Part shown: in pieces, positions 21,046 through 32,917 of the stretch | Numbering within the stretch: position 1 is the stretch's first letter | Layout of the letters: each line of letters starts with the position of its first letter | Source: Phytopythium helicoides | Lineage: Eukaryota > Oomycota > Peronosporomycetes > Pythiales > Pythiaceae | Assembly: GCA_024867545.1 (NCBI GenBank) | Contig: JANFNE010000001.1 | Location: forward strand, 868,001-932,000 | Reading direction: 5' to 3' | DNA length: 64,000 bases | Notes under the pieces: model-generated | What the model was told of the DNA's origin: nothing | The model's input: the letters and a program-made list of their open reading frames with translations, nothing else | Database searches by the model: none | Translations under genes and position numbers: made by a program

Positions 21046-24000
21046 ATGCGGGATGCAGTTGATGCGTTTGGCTATCGGAGCGCGACGCCACTCAGCATAA
21101 TGAGCAAGCAGCTCAATCTCCAGTCGACGAGAGAGCTCGAAGACCCGGAACGCGTACCCGAAGTTGTTGGTGATGCGGAAGCTACTATCGAGACTGTCGA
21201 TGGCATCGTAGGACAAGGAGGCTACGTCACATCTTTCACCATGACTCGTAGCGATGTGATCGCAGGTGCTGAAGCTGCTCGCGGACAGCTGCCGAGGCTT
21301 CTGAGCGAATGCGCGCTCGACAATTGTGTGGGCTGGCGAAGGATCAAGAGCTCCAAGACATCTGCGCGCGTGTGGGAAAAAGGATCTTTCACCAAACCCA
21401 GACGAATGGAGCGAAAGATCTCAAAGCCAAAAGTATCGGCTAGGCGTTTGGCTGAAGACGCGACAGCTATAAGCTCAAGTACCTCTGCAGATACCCCCGA
21501 TGTCTCCACTGCGCGTGAAGAAAAAGAGGAGAAATTCAGCTATGCTGTGCGTAGTAGCATCACAGTTGACGCTCCGCTCGACCTGGTGCTCAAGACGCTG
21601 GATGCATCAGTGTTGACAGGCTCACAGGTCATTCACCAAGATTATCTACGCTGGTGTTATCGCCGAGGCTTCAGTGCTCAGCCACCACGATCAAAGTCAT
21701 CGTCAAAGCCCGCTCCACTCGACGTCGGAGGAATCCACAGCCGAGTCACTGTGTGTGCGATGGCTTGTCTGCAGATGCAACAGCCCGATGGTTTCCGACT
21801 GTGACTTGTGCCTCCAAGAGTATACGAGGCGCTACTCAATCGACGAACTGACCATGAACAGCAGATTGTACAACAACAATAATAACATTGACGAAGAAGC
21901 TAGCAACTACGAGAGTGTGAATGACGTGCGATGTCGAGACGGCCTTCACACATCCTCCGAGACGCCGTCAGCGTACAAACTCTTTCGCTCTGTCGAGACT
22001 CGCTTTTGCCCAGAACTATTGGAGTCGCAGCGACTTGTCCGCTGCCGCGTACCACTTGGTGGTTTTCTCTTCTATCCTACAGACTCCTGCGACCGCACCG
22101 ACGTGGTTTTCTTCATGTCAATCACCCACGAGCATTCCGAGCGGCAGTTCCGTGCTCTCCAATGCGTAGCTCTAGAGATGGCTCGGCGTGTCGACAGACT
22201 GCGTAACGCGGCCGATGCGTATCGTATGAGTCTTCGACTAGATGCCTTGCGATCAACGCGTTGGGTGGACGATGCAGCTCGCGCAGAGTGCTTCGTGTGT
22301 GCTCGCAGGTTTCATCAGCTAACGCGTCGACGGCATCACTGTCGACTTTGCGGAGAAGTAATCTGCCGTGATTGCTCTGTCCACAAGGACGCAGACCTTC
22401 CGACGTTTGGGCCGACAGTGCTTCGCATCTGCAAACCCTGCGAAACATCTACGGATGGTATCGGCCTGCAATCCCTACAATCCGCAGTGTCATCTTCAGT
22501 TCCAGTTGAGAGCAGTAGAAGCAGCAGCAGCGGCAGCGCATTCAATCGTGCTGGCAGCAGTCGGATGAGTCACAGAGGAAGCACAGCGCAAATGGCTGCG
22601 TTAGAGGTGGCGCTTGCAGATCATGAAGTCTCAACGAATGCGCGAGATACTCAAGAAGTACTACATATACCAAAAACGCGAGCGCCAACCGCAAAGTCTG
22701 CCAAACGGTCCATCCAAGATCGGCGACAATTTGGTGCTGCGATTGACATTGCTATTGGAAACGCAGACGGAACCTCGCAGGCATTTAGCTGTCCCAAACC
22801 TGCCGGCGATAGCCGTACTCCGATATGGGGAAGCAACAGCAGCGAGACCGGAGAGCGTATGGCATCAAAGGCTGTTGCTGCGACGACTCCAACACTTAGG
22901 TCTCGAGCATTTCCTACTCGGTCACCTGGAATCTGGCGGGCAGTGGGCGGAACTCCTTCAAGGTGGAGTACTATTAGTTCGAGTTCGTCCATCCAGCAGT
23001 CGGAAAGAAGCATGGCACCGGGTGCCAATACTCCTGTGAGCGCGAAAACAGGCTCCTCAGTTATTCCTCAAAGTCCCGTGCAGTGGCAGCAGCGTCATTC
23101 GATTCATGAGGCCCATACGAAGCGAGTACTCGAGTCATCGCATGCTGGGTCAACAATCTCAAATCAGCAATCGGATATTGCGAGCAACGCAGCATCAACG
23201 TTGGTACCTCGAGGAGTAGCCGATCTTCACATCATCCAAGACATTCTAGTCGATCTGTGCACCAAGGCATCATTGGTGTGCGGCACGAAATATGCGGCGC
23301 TGTCCATGTTTCGAGACCGAGCGTTGACTTCAATGGGCTCAATCTCATCCATGAAGTCCTTGATGGGTTCTATCGAACCAGAAGAAAGCGAGGACAACAT
23401 GAGCAACAGGATGGAACACTTTCTCAAAGTTCGTGGAAATCACAAACTAATGAACGTTGCTCCCAACCTGTTGTCTTGCGAACCACTCCTTCGACTGCGA
23501 CGCTCTGTTGCGACGCGGAATGCTGCGACCGCGCGTCTTGACTATGACTTGAGGAAGCTCCCTATTGTGTCGGGGCCTCAACAAGCACGATTTTATGCTG
23601 GCGTGCTGCTGGTAGATAGTCGCAATCAATGGCTTGGCGCACTTGCTGTGTTTGATGCTCGGGTTACCTCAAATGGAAAAGCAGCGAAAGGGCGATATCG
23701 ATCACGAGTTGCAGAAGATGCTAGTGGACATGGAGAAACTTGCGGGTGTTGCAGTGGAGTCGATCAAAGAGCGTGAAAAAGAGCAGGCACTGCAACACTT
23801 CCTTCGAAGCCCGCTAGTTGAAGGTCGACGGTCAGAGCCTGGAAAGAGAATCATTACAGGCCGAGATGACCTCCACCGACGAGCAAACGCGAGGACGTTC
23901 GCCATTACAGAGGACCGAGGAAACGGAAGAGGTTCGACGCGAAATACTGGACGGTGGGAGAGTTCACAGATCCCAAGCGGAAAAGACGGCAAGTCCACAC

Positions 24001-24108
24001 GACTTTCTTCCGCATCAAGATGCGCGAGCTTGTGCTCCAGGCGCAGGAGACCCAATCTCAAGCACTCGAGAACTCGATTGCCATGAAGCGTGAGGGGCTC
24101 ATCACCTA
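21046..24108 (+). CDS. START-like / FYVE zinc finger / GAF-like protein (frame-broken)
   Basis: Oomycete-type START-FYVE protein, probably binding phosphatidylinositol 3-phosphate on endosomes. Order: START-like N-terminus (FSYAVRSSITVDAPLDLVLKTL to LCVRWLVCRCNSPMVSDCDLC and the HEHSERQFRAL block); FYVE finger with CFVCARRF, RRRHHCRLCGEVICRDCS and RICKPC (about 22286-22440); Ser-rich linker; GAF-like region near 23230-23790 (VLLVDSRNQWLGALAVFD, then KGDIDHELQKMLVDMEKLAG); and a C-terminal FDAKYWTVGEFTDPKR plus helix ending at TAA 24108. The frame changes at about 21635, 23680 and 23915 have no convincing introns. ATG 21046 is the first in frame; 21100 is an alternative. Either assembly indels or a decaying copy. 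Confidence 0.7.
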
Positions 24109-24255
24109 ATATCGCACACAGTAGATGCCTACCGAAGTGTGTGTATTATTGCAGTAAGAGCGCTTCGGCACAGGCCGCGCGCGTCTTGAAAAACCTAGAT
24201 CATAGCGCGAAACTATCTGATGCACGAGTTTGTCTGTCGGCGTGGTCGCCTCCAC

Positions 24256-25109
24256 CTAGTTGCTCGCCTTGGCCTCAGTCGTCGATGGGGGTGGTCCAGC
24301 AGGAAGCGGCGGTTTGGCTCCTGCAGGGACTGGTGGGGGCTTGGGCTTGGAGGCAGGAGGTGGTGGTGGAGGCGGTCGGCGCGGCTGCTTCTTGGCTCCG
24401 TCCTTGTCCTTGTCCTTGTGGCCTAGCATTTTATTGGCGACCGGGTCGTTCTTGCCGTAGTAGCGGTCCTTGATGTTCTGCTTGGCGAGTGGGTCGGCCT
24501 TATCGCGCGGCATCTCGTGCAGGTAGGGGCAGGCCTCACCTCGGTTGCACTCTCCGCGCGCGTAGAACGAGCACAAGTGCGGGCGGTTGCGCTTGTAGTA
24601 GGGCTCCTTGCGCGCGAGCTGCAGCAGGGCACTGCCGTGGCTCGGGCGCCTTGCCGTAGGCCGACACGACACCCTCCTGCTCGAGCATGCGCGCGTGCTG
24701 CTGCGCGAACCACTCTCGGTTGGCCTCGCTCTCAGGGCACATCGACAACAGCCCCCGACGCTGGGACGAGTGCTCCGTCCTCTCCAGCCGCCTCGCGCGC
24801 CAGGAACGTGTCGCGCACCTGCACCGGCAGGTTGTACTGCAGGTCGAGCACGCATGTCTGGCATACGTTCTTCATGCGCGCGCAGGTCTGGCAGATCTCG
24901 GTCTTCTTGTAGCGCGCGCGCTTGCCGGGCTTCCAGCGAAAAACCGTGAATGGCCGCGTGCAGATCTTGCAGGCCGCGCCGTACGCGTCCTTCATCATGC
25001 GCACGTACGGGTTGTCGCCCAGGCAGGACTCGCACAGCTGCGGGAACTCGTCCGAGTCCCACGCGGCCTTGGTCACGTCCGCCTTGATGGCGAACCCGCG
25101 CTCCCCCAT
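24256..25109 (-). CDS. RBM22/SLT11-like pre-mRNA splicing factor lacking the RRM
   Basis: Spliceosome (NineTeen/Prp19-related) factor that contacts U6 and pre-mRNA. The N-terminal zinc-binding region reads [48 protein letters not shown] and [15 protein letters not shown] finger follows, preceded by [20 protein letters not shown] and closing on CPYLHE, then [14 protein letters not shown]. Known RBM22 proteins continue with an RRM; here the sequence goes straight into a K/P-rich tail and stops at 24256, and the 147 bp downstream cannot hold an RRM. Two single-base excesses at about 24735 (creating TGA) and 24645 break the frame. As the gene should be single-copy and essential, I treat them as assembly errors. 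The start ATG at 25109 matches the family start. Confidence 0.88.
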
Positions 25110-25317
25110 GCCTTCCCGACTTCTCTAGAGGAACCAGCGCCTGCCGTGCCACGAACCGGTCGCGTCGCTACATCACTTGGGCCAAGTATACCAAGTGCGT
25201 TCTCTTGGCGCTTGTATGCAAATGAGATTCTCATTTCGGATTGCCTAATCCGCGAGCTTGCTGTGGACCACTTCTTGGGCCATTTGCGCTTTTGCTGGGT
25301 GAGGTGACAGCGGCAAC

Positions 25318-26699
25318 ATGCCGCTGATGCGCGCGGGCGTCGCGCGGCTCGCGGGCCGTCGCGTCATGCAGCTGCGCGGGCCGGACGCGCTCAAGTTCGC
25401 GCAGGCGATTCTGTCCAACGACCTGCGGCCGGTGGCGGCTGCGGGCGACGCGGTCTACGGCGCCTTCCTGACCACTAAAGGCCGCGTCGTGGGCGACTGC
25501 AACGTCGTCAAGGTCGCGGTGCGTGCGGCGGCGCGGTGAGGGACGCGAAGGAGCGGCAGAGCTGATGGAGGTGTGCACCGTCTTGGCAGGACGACACGCT
25601 GTTCGTGGACTACGACGCGCGCGTGGAGGAGGACCTGCTCAAGCATCTGAAGCGCTACAAGCTGCGCTTGAAGGTCGCGCTGGAGCCGCGCGCAGAGGAC
25701 ATTAGCACGTTCGCTGCGTTCCCGGCCAAGGTCGAGGCGGGCTCGTGGGCTGCTGCCCCGATTGACAGTGGAGTGGACACGATCCGCGCCTTGAACACCA
25801 TTGCGGAGGGTCAGGAGGGAGTGGTTATCGAGGATCCACGCGGACCGGCGTTCGGAGTGCGCGCGTACTTGGCTTCGGGCTCGAAGCGTACGTTTGGAGG
25901 ATTCGCTCGTGCGTGTTGCGAGTGTAAGCTGACATTCTACTGTGCTGCTACAGTGAACGTCCCGGAGCATTTTGAGGAGGTGGACGAGTCGGCGTATGCT
26001 GACCAGCGCATTGCTCTAGGCGCAGCAGAAGGGTGCGTTTGCTGCTACGGCATCATCTAAATCACCGGACCACTTCATTCATTGCCCACTAATTTTTGCA
26101 TTCCTGTAGAAGCGAGCTCGGCGATGGAATCCCTCTTGAGAACAACCTAGAGCTGCTGCGCGGCGTCTCCTTCCGGAAGGGATGCTACGTTGGTCAGGAG
26201 CTTACGGCACGCACCCAGTTCAAGGGAAACGTCAGGAAGCGCATTGTGCCGCTAGCTCTGGTCCCTTCAAGCAACCAAGATGTGATCAAGACTCTCAGTC
26301 GGCTGTCATTCCAGAGTTTCAGTGCCCAGTCAAGCGAGCCGCTTCGCCAGTTCCTGGTTGAATCTGCGACCTGGGGGTCTGATGCTCCCGCTGTTGGTGA
26401 CAAGATTGTCAAGACTGGCGCTACGAAGTCTGTTGGCACCATCCTAAGTGTCGGCACAGGTATGAAGAAGCATGGACCATTACTACCCGACCAATACAGG
26501 CTCACTTACAAGCATATCTTGTGTTGCAGACGTAAACGCGGCCATTGCCATGATGCGACTGGAGCACTTGCTGCCTGGAGAAGCAGGCGAGGCGCCTCTC
26601 ATGGACTTCACGACGCTCGACGGTCGTTTCCATGCCGTTCCGTACCAGCCGTCGTGGTGGCCTGCACTAGATCTCACAACGGGCAAGATGCTGATCTAA
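25318..26699 (+). CDS. IBA57: IBA57/CAF17 mitochondrial iron-sulfur cluster assembly factor
   Basis: Folate-binding GcvT-fold protein acting late in mitochondrial [4Fe-4S] assembly. Five exons (25318-25518, 25590-25887, 25954-26032, 26110-26459, 26530-26699) with introns of 66-77 nt join in frame to 365 residues. Family hallmarks are [53 protein letters not shown] and the signature [12 protein letters not shown]. The Arg/Leu-rich N-terminus fits a mitochondrial presequence. No frame break was found, making this one of the cleanest multi-exon models in the window and a good reference for real intron size here. Confidence 0.93.
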
Positions 26700-26812
26700 C
26701 TCTCTCAAAGAATCGACTCCGATATATTGCGCTGCGTGTTTGTTTCACCTTGTTTCAAACCAACAACGCAGAATCACATGATATCTGAACGGGCCAAAGG
26801 GGTCCAAGCGAC

Positions 26813-28069
26813 CTAGAAAAACATGTTGTCGGATCCGAAAGGACGAGGAAACGGGTCGCCGCCACCGCCACGGCGACCGCCACCGCGGCCTCCAAAGCCA
26901 AATCCTGGGTCCATATCATCATCACGCGGCATGCGCAAGTGGTCTGGGTTGGGATCACCAAATGGAGCGCCAGGCGCAGGGCCACGGAACGGCGGGGCTC
27001 GTGGCCCAAATCCGACGGGATCGATGGGAGGGCCAAACGGATCAAATCGAGCGCCAGGTACTGGTCCAGCTGATGGATCGCGGTGGCGACCAAAAAGGCT
27101 GTGGTCTGGTCCGACTAGCATGCCCGAAGATCCTCCTCCAAGGGCAGGCGGGAACACATCCCCACCGCCAACCTGAACAATAAAAGCAATGGCATTAGTG
27201 GCAGAAGGCAAATCATTCTGCATAGCATCAAGCAAAAACAAACCGATGGGATGGCGAACGGGGGCTCCGATCCTCCAACAGGCGGCGGGCTGCGTTGGCC
27301 AAGAGGGTGGAAGCTTGGCAAGGGTGCTGCTATCGGGAGTGGTAGCCTCGGGTTTCTTTGACGGCTTGGCATTGTCGATGAACAACAAAACTCGCGACCG
27401 AAGCGTCTCCAGATCCTGCAGTGCGTCCACAGCTAGAACATTCTCTGGAGCATCGTCTTTGATAAAGGTAGCAGTGCTGCGTTTCATCCATAGCCGGTGA
27501 GAGCGAAGATAGCTTCTCAATCGAGTGTTCAATCTACTCACCTCAGCTCGAGCGAATACGTGCTGTTCTTGTTGTTGGAGAGGTAGACCTCAAACTTGGG
27601 GCCAACAAACAGACCCTGCACAGTTGCAATGAACGTACGAGTGAGATTTTGCACAATGCATCGATGGATGGTGCGCCAACGTAAATGTACCTGGAAATTG
27701 AACTCGACTGAGTTGTCGTTCTCGTGCTTGTAGCTCGCAGTGATCAGCCCACTGGCACTGTTCGCGTCCCATCCACCAGGGAGTGCAAATGTGTCCTTTG
27801 AACCAGATGATGCCTCAAATCCTGCATCACCACCACCAAGCCGCTTCAGCACCAGTTCACGCGCTCTTTAACTCCTGATCCTCCATGTTCTCACCGCCTT
27901 CGAGCAGCAGCGCGTGCACCGCCGCGAACAGAGCATCTCTGGGCTGCTGGACTCGCACACCGCTCGCTCGCAATCGCTTCGCCACTTCGTCTTCACTCGT
28001 CGTCGACGCCGCGTTGCCTCCACTCGCGGCAGTTGGCGGGGGTTGAAACGCGTCCAGCGCCGCGAGCAT
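26813..28069 (-). CDS. Proteasome inhibitor/regulator PI31-like (PSMF1 family)
   Basis: Binds the 20S proteasome and serves in proteasome assembly or transport. The FP domain is in the first part (PRDALFAAVHALLLEGG, LPGGWDANSASGLITASYKHE, SVEFNFQ). The C-terminus is the typical Pro/Gly-rich PI31 tail: GGSSGMLVGPDH, GARFDPFGPP, DPNPDHLR, ending DNMFF, comparable to the DDMYL-type end whose penultimate aromatic docks on the proteasome. Start ATG 28069. Introns follow the FNFQ exon (GTACAT donor) and the SLELR exon (GTGAGT). One extra A at about 27868 in an AAA run breaks the frame between the first two blocks. The intron around 27180-27260 is not resolved exactly. It is convergent with IBA57, about 110 bp away. 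Confidence 0.85.
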
Positions 28070-28317
28070 GTGGCTCTAGCAGTCCCCAAAGCCATCGATC
28101 AGTCCACAAGACGCGCCGCAACAAGGTCAGCACCTCGCTAGTCGCCCACCTTGAGCGCCGCGGACGAGAGCGCCGCGATGGCGTCGCGCAGCGCCGTCTT
28201 CTCGCGCTCGAGCTCGGCCATCTTCAACGGGTCCGAATCGGAAGTGAACCTTTCGCAGTCGATTGATACGCGGGGTATACAATCTCACAGTCAAGAGGGG
28301 CAACTTGGGTGACGACC

Positions 28318-30261
28318 ATGGAGGCGACGGTGGCGGCGCTCGCTGCGGTGCGTGACGAGGCGAAGCGAGCGGACGGCGAGCGACTTGAGGCGCTCGAGCG
28401 AGTGGCAGGCGCTCGCTTCGGACCCTGCGGTGGCTGCGGAGCTCGCAGGACTGCCAGGTACCACGCGTCGTCTCGAGCTCAGAGTTGGTTGGACGCTGAC
28501 GCAGTGGATTGGCGTGCGCATTGTAGCTGCTCGGGTTCTTGCTGACTCGGTGGGATGCGTCGCAAGTCGCATCTGAAGACGGCGAGCGAGTGAAGAAGAG
28601 CGTGTGGAAGAGTGCCAAGTGGCGAGCAGTTGCGCGGATTGTGAGGGCCAACCGGCCCTCTGCTGAAGATCGGGATTGCTGCTGGAGGCAATGGCGGGCG
28701 ACCGATTCTCGAGCCCCGACGTGCTGCTGGCTGTTGCGGACGCTGCTGTTGCAACAGCCCAAGCAGTTAATTCGCCATCTTCTTTGCTGAGTGCTCCAGC
28801 TGGCGACGGCGAGAGTTTCCCAACCCTGCTCAAGCAGCTCTACGTCACATTGAACGACTCGTGCATTCGTCAAGACATTTCGAATGTGACTTGTCTCCAT
28901 GGTTCAATCTAAGGACCATGCCAAGCTATTGCTGCGATCGCAAATTTTGCGTAGCGTTCTGCGCGTTGCGCTGGACGGAAGTTCGCTTCACAATGACACG
29001 GAGGATCTGCCTCTCGTTTATAATTGTGTGCAGCTGCTCCGGTGCGTCGTCGATCCGAATGTGTGATTGCACCGATGACCTGAAGGAAGGAAGTGACGTG
29101 CGAGCAATGTGCGAGATGATTGTACGCCTGATGCTTAGCCGCTCAACGCTAGCGTTCGAAGAGGCTGTCCGAATGCTGCAAACTATCGTCGAGATACCAG
29201 CGTGCAGGTCGCATGTTGTAGAATGTGTCCATCTTCGAGGTGCATTAGAGAAAGCACATCGATTCGCCTGAGTTAAAGCCAGGAGGGCTTGCAAGCGACC
29301 CGTATTTGGTCATGTTGTGCAAGGAGCATTATGCACACCTGCGACCTGAGATCGACGAGCTTGAGCGCAAGCGAGGCAGCTTAGTGCAGCTTCCGAACCA
29401 CCTGGAGAATGGTAATGAGTTGATGGACACAGATACAGCACTGCATGAGGCATCGCGATGTAAAGAGCGCGGTAATTGGTTCTTTCGACGGGGCAACTTC
29501 CGACATCTCGCGTCTTCTACCGCCACGCCGTGCTCGTTCTTCGAATGGCGCAGCATCGCGAGGAGCAAAAACTGGAGCAGTTGTCCCGCACACAAAAGCT
29601 TGAAAGATGCAATGTCGGTGCCAGTGTTCAGGTCCTTGTTTTCAGCCGTGACGGACGCAACACTCGCTGGTGCAATGCAATGGTAGCCGACGTCGAGGAC
29701 GACCGCCATATTGAAGTTGTGTTTGATGAGCAACCGAATGAGGAGGATGATTCCGACGCACAAGAAGAGGAAGAGGTTGTGACCTTGGATCGCATCCGGC
29801 TTCAGTTGAACACCAAGACGCTCAACGCGTTCTCAAAACTGCAAGTGGACTGCTTTATGAACATGGGCAAGGCTGCTTCTGGGATGTATGACAACGAGTG
29901 TGCAGTGGAGGGTTTTACTAGCGCACTTGAACTGGACCCGACGAATGCAGCTGCACTTTACCATCGAGGCGTCTCGTACATGGCTCTCCACGACTTGAAG
30001 CCTGCGCAACAGGATCTGTGGAGTGCCAACCAACACTGCCGTGCTGCGCTGAAGTCAAACTCATCGCTTGCAACCACCACTGCAGAAGAGGACGAGTACC
30101 AGAAACAGCTCAAGGCCACAAAGGCTCTCCAAAGGCAGGTCACTACAGCTTACAAACGCTTGCAGCAACTTCATGCTAGCAAGAAGAAGATGGACAAGAA
30201 AGTCATCAAGGAGATGATGCGGTACTTATCCAGCATTCCTGGTCTCCAAGGCGACCAGTAG
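28318..30261 (+). CDS. TPR protein with helical N-terminus and Tudor-like insertion (frame-broken)
   Basis: I do not recognise a named orthologue. The N-terminal half is helical, possibly ARM-like (LLLEAMAGDRFSSPDVLLAVAD, FPTLLKQLYVTLND, KDHAKLLLRSQILRSVL, EMIVRLMLSRSTLAFEEAVRML). The second half has two TPR stretches: HEASRCKERGNWFFRRGNF with FYRHAVLVLRMA, and later FMNMGKAASGMYDNECAVEG with ALELDPTNAAALYHRGVSYM. Between them is a compact beta-rich segment, GASVQVLVFSRDGRNTRWCN followed by VADVEDDRHIEVVFD and an acidic run, resembling a Tudor-like barrel. One intron is likely at GTACCACG near 28457. Frame shifts by one base at about 28375, 28679, 28895, 29065, 29270 and 29505. So many breaks leave open a pseudogene. 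Confidence 0.55.
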
Positions 30262-30355
30262 GCGATTCGATTGACTTTTTCTTTCTTACTTTCAAGTAGC
30301 GTAGTTCGTTGGATGCAGCGTTCTCTAATGCAGGCAGTTGAGGGAGTGTCTTTGG

Positions 30356-31941
30356 TTATGCCGGTCCGACGCGGATCCCTTTGTGCATTTGCTCGTACTC
30401 GCACGTTTCGAGCAGGATGCGCTGCGCCATAGGGTGTTCAATGAACGTCTGAAGCTCCTCAATGGCCCGTTCAACGTGACCCTCTCGACTGTCTTCGTGT
30501 GCAAAGTGCTCAGCAATGAGTTGGTATCGACGTGTGATCTCAGTCATCTGTGTAGAATCGACAAGGTCAGAATACCGGCTAGGCAGTACGATCTAGCAAG
30601 TTGACCGCAATACATACCCTCGCCTTGGATGGCGTACGGAAGAAAATGGCCTTCTCCGCTTCAATTTCTGCAAACGTACGGGCAAGTGGGTCTGACACTG
30701 CCTGTTGTGTTTGTTGATGCTGTCCATCACTTTCATCTCCATGAAAGAATCGAGACATGGAACTTGCATACTTCCCCAGTCGGTTAATGAACTTGCTTGA
30801 AACCTGTTAAAGCAACATCAACGAAGTTAGAGCTTCCATCACTGCGAATAGCAATGATGCTCCGCCTGTTGCCTACCTCCTTTGCCTTTTCTGCTTGTTC
30901 CGTTGAAAGGAACGGGAGAAGCTGTGACAGTCCCGAGCCTCCGGCATTCGGATCATCTCGCGACCTCTTGACACCAGACGATGATGCCACCATGCGGCGA
31001 ATCTCCTCAAGGATCTCTTCTGTGTGCGCGGTCAAGAAAGTACGGCACGGTAGCTTGTGGTCTTTGAAGAATAACGTGAGGGACTTGCCATGCTGTGGGG
31101 TAATCCGAGCCACGTCACGCAGTGCAATTCGCGTCCATAACGTGCACAAATGGATCGTTTGTGGAACCAAGCGTAGCTGGGACGAGCAGTGCAATGTTTC
31201 CACCCTGTAGCAGCATTGGTGCCGGTACGAGCGAGCTTGTGGTCGGGTCAACCTCCTGCGTCGAGTAGATGGACCCGTGGATGTCTCTGCGGCGCATGCG
31301 CATCTGCGGTTTCTTGGGCGAATTTCCGTCATCTTGTTCCTCGCACCAGCAGGTGGCTGAGGGTCGTTTTCCTGCACGAGTCTGTAGAACTCCTCCAGGA
31401 CCATGATGAGCGTGTTGGACGGGCTCCAGTGCTCGAGCATGGGCAGCCGCAGCATCCACCGCCGTCCTCCGGGCGCCGCACTCTCGCTCTCTTCCTCCAT
31501 GTCTGCGTCCTCATCCTCCGTCATGTCGTCTACGTCGGGCGCCGCGAGCCGTGGCTTCTCACGCTCCAGCAAGTCCTGCGGCAGGTAGATCGCGCCGGCG
31601 CGCACCTCGATCGCCGGCGCGAGGAACGGGAACTGCGCGTCTCCGCGCGCGGCCCTGGCGGGTGAGAAGGGCATATTTACCACCAGCACGGTGAGCGGGA
31701 CGAGCGCGAGCGCGTCCGAGCCCTCTGGCAGCGGCACGAAGCAGTGGAACTCGGCCACGCAGCGGCCCGAGCGCTCGCTGACGCGCACGCGGCGCAGCGA
31801 GACGCCGGCGGGCAGTGGCGAGTGCTGGGCGGCGGTAGAGGAGGCCGAGGCCGAGGGCCGGCACTTGTCGAGCTCGCGGCGCACGCGGCTGCTCCAGATG
31901 GCGCGTTGCCGCTGCTCGGCGGGGAGCGGCGGCGCCGACAT
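30356..31941 (-). CDS. UBC/RWD-like domain plus PH-like domain protein, function unknown
   Basis: ATG 31941. N-terminal residues about 15-200 look like an inactive ubiquitin-conjugating/RWD fold: an RRVRVSERSGRCVAEFHCFV sheet, LVVNMPFSP, PAIEVRAGAIYLP, and LPMLEHWSPSNTLIMVLEEF, which mirrors the UBC WSP helix, with no catalytic cysteine in the expected place. A PH-like stretch follows (MRMRRRDIHGSIYSTQE to RIALRDVARITPQHGKSLTLFFK and HTEEILEEIRRM). Two clean introns, 30876-30804 (73 nt) and 30617-30548 (70 nt), join exons ending ...EKAKE, VSSKFINRLGKY...PSKAR and MTEITRRYQ...VGPA. Frame breaks at about 31330 and 31143 are single-base. I do not recognise the combination as a named family. Confidence 0.65.
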
Positions 31942-32296
31942 GCCGCTCGGTCGGTCGATCGCTAAATGGCGTTCTCTTCGTGGTGTTGCGCGCGGTGATT
32001 GGCGGATTATGGGTGATGCGCGAAGCGGATTGGAGGAAAAGGGAAAGATTCATCAGACTGACGACGACGAGTGTCAATGTGACGCAGGTTGGGGGACTCC
32101 CACATGGAGTCGACCTGTTGTGGGCTCGATGGAGCTCTCTAGACTCGCGAGGAAACGGCAAGCGGCGCCAGTTGGGGACGCTGCACGAAGGTGGTGAGGG
32201 CACGTCAAGGGGAAAGAGCGGGTGAGCATCGCCCGCTTCTATTACGCTGTTCGGCTCGGCACCTGCGCGTCGCCGCTCCTGTGTGTGGTCTGCTGC
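31942..32296. other. Intergenic region, no gene recognised
   Basis: About 355 bp containing the promoter side of the UBC/PH-like gene and the 3' flank of the next minus-strand gene. No feature is supported. Confidence 0.5.
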
Positions 32297-32917
32297 TTAG
32301 TCGAGCCCCTTGAAGAGCACCGTCTTGTCTTTCCGCACGTGGTCGATCTCGTCGACGATCGACTTGAGGATCTCCTCCTTGTCGTCCATGCTGATGCGGC
32401 CGTTGTTGAGCAGCGAGAGCTTCATGATCTCGATCGCCTCGCGGTCGGGGTGGTCCTGCGCGATCTCGACGCCAATCTCGGGCAGTTTGACGTTCTTGAT
32501 GCCCGAGTAGCCCACGCGGCGGAAGGCCTCCTGCAGCGCGAGCTGCTGCTTGTCCTCGGGCAGCGTCTGGCCCGACACGTTGAGCAGGTCCGTGAACAGC
32601 TCGTTGGACGTCGCGGGCCACGACTTGTCCTGCATCATGGCCTCGGGCTCCTCCCACACGAACTCGCCGCCCTCGTACAGGTCCGGGTTGAACTCGCGGT
32701 AGCCGCGCGTCCCCGTGCTCTCCTCGTACAGCTTGTACGGGTCGTACAGCGCCTCGCCCTTGTCCTCGCCGCCCTTGTCCTTGGCGCCCTCGCCGCGCGG
32801 CTTCTTGGGCGTCGCGCCAGTCGACAGCGCCGCCGTCTGCGCCGACGCCACGCGCGTCACGCCCGTCGGAGCAGCGCGGCGCGCCGCCGCCGCCAGTCGC
32901 GTCAGCATCGCCGCCAT
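32297..32917 (-). CDS. Mitochondrial protein of unknown function
   Basis: 206 residues from ATG 32917. The start is a textbook presequence: Arg/Ala-rich, no acidic residues, LTRLAAAARRAAPTGVTRVAS followed by ALSTG. A charged linker with KDKGGEDKGEALYDPYKLY comes next, and then an acidic helical mature domain including DLYEGGEFVWEEPEAMM, LALQEAFRRVGYSGIKNVKL and IMKLSLLNNGRISMDDKEEI. A longer in-frame start at 33031 would hide the presequence, so I prefer 32917. No named family is recognised. It is divergent from the next gene over a gap of only about 145-180 bp. Confidence 0.75.
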   Translation of the reverse strand: MAAMLTRLAAAARRAAPTGVTRVASAQTAALSTGATPKKPRGEGAKDKGGEDKGEALYDPYKLYEESTGTRGYREFNPDLYEGGEFVWEEPEAMMQDKSWPATSNELFTDLLNVSGQTLPEDKQQLALQEAFRRVGYSGIKNVKLPEIGVEIAQDHPDREAIEIMKLSLLNNGRISMDDKEEILKSIVDEIDHVRKDKTVLFKGLD

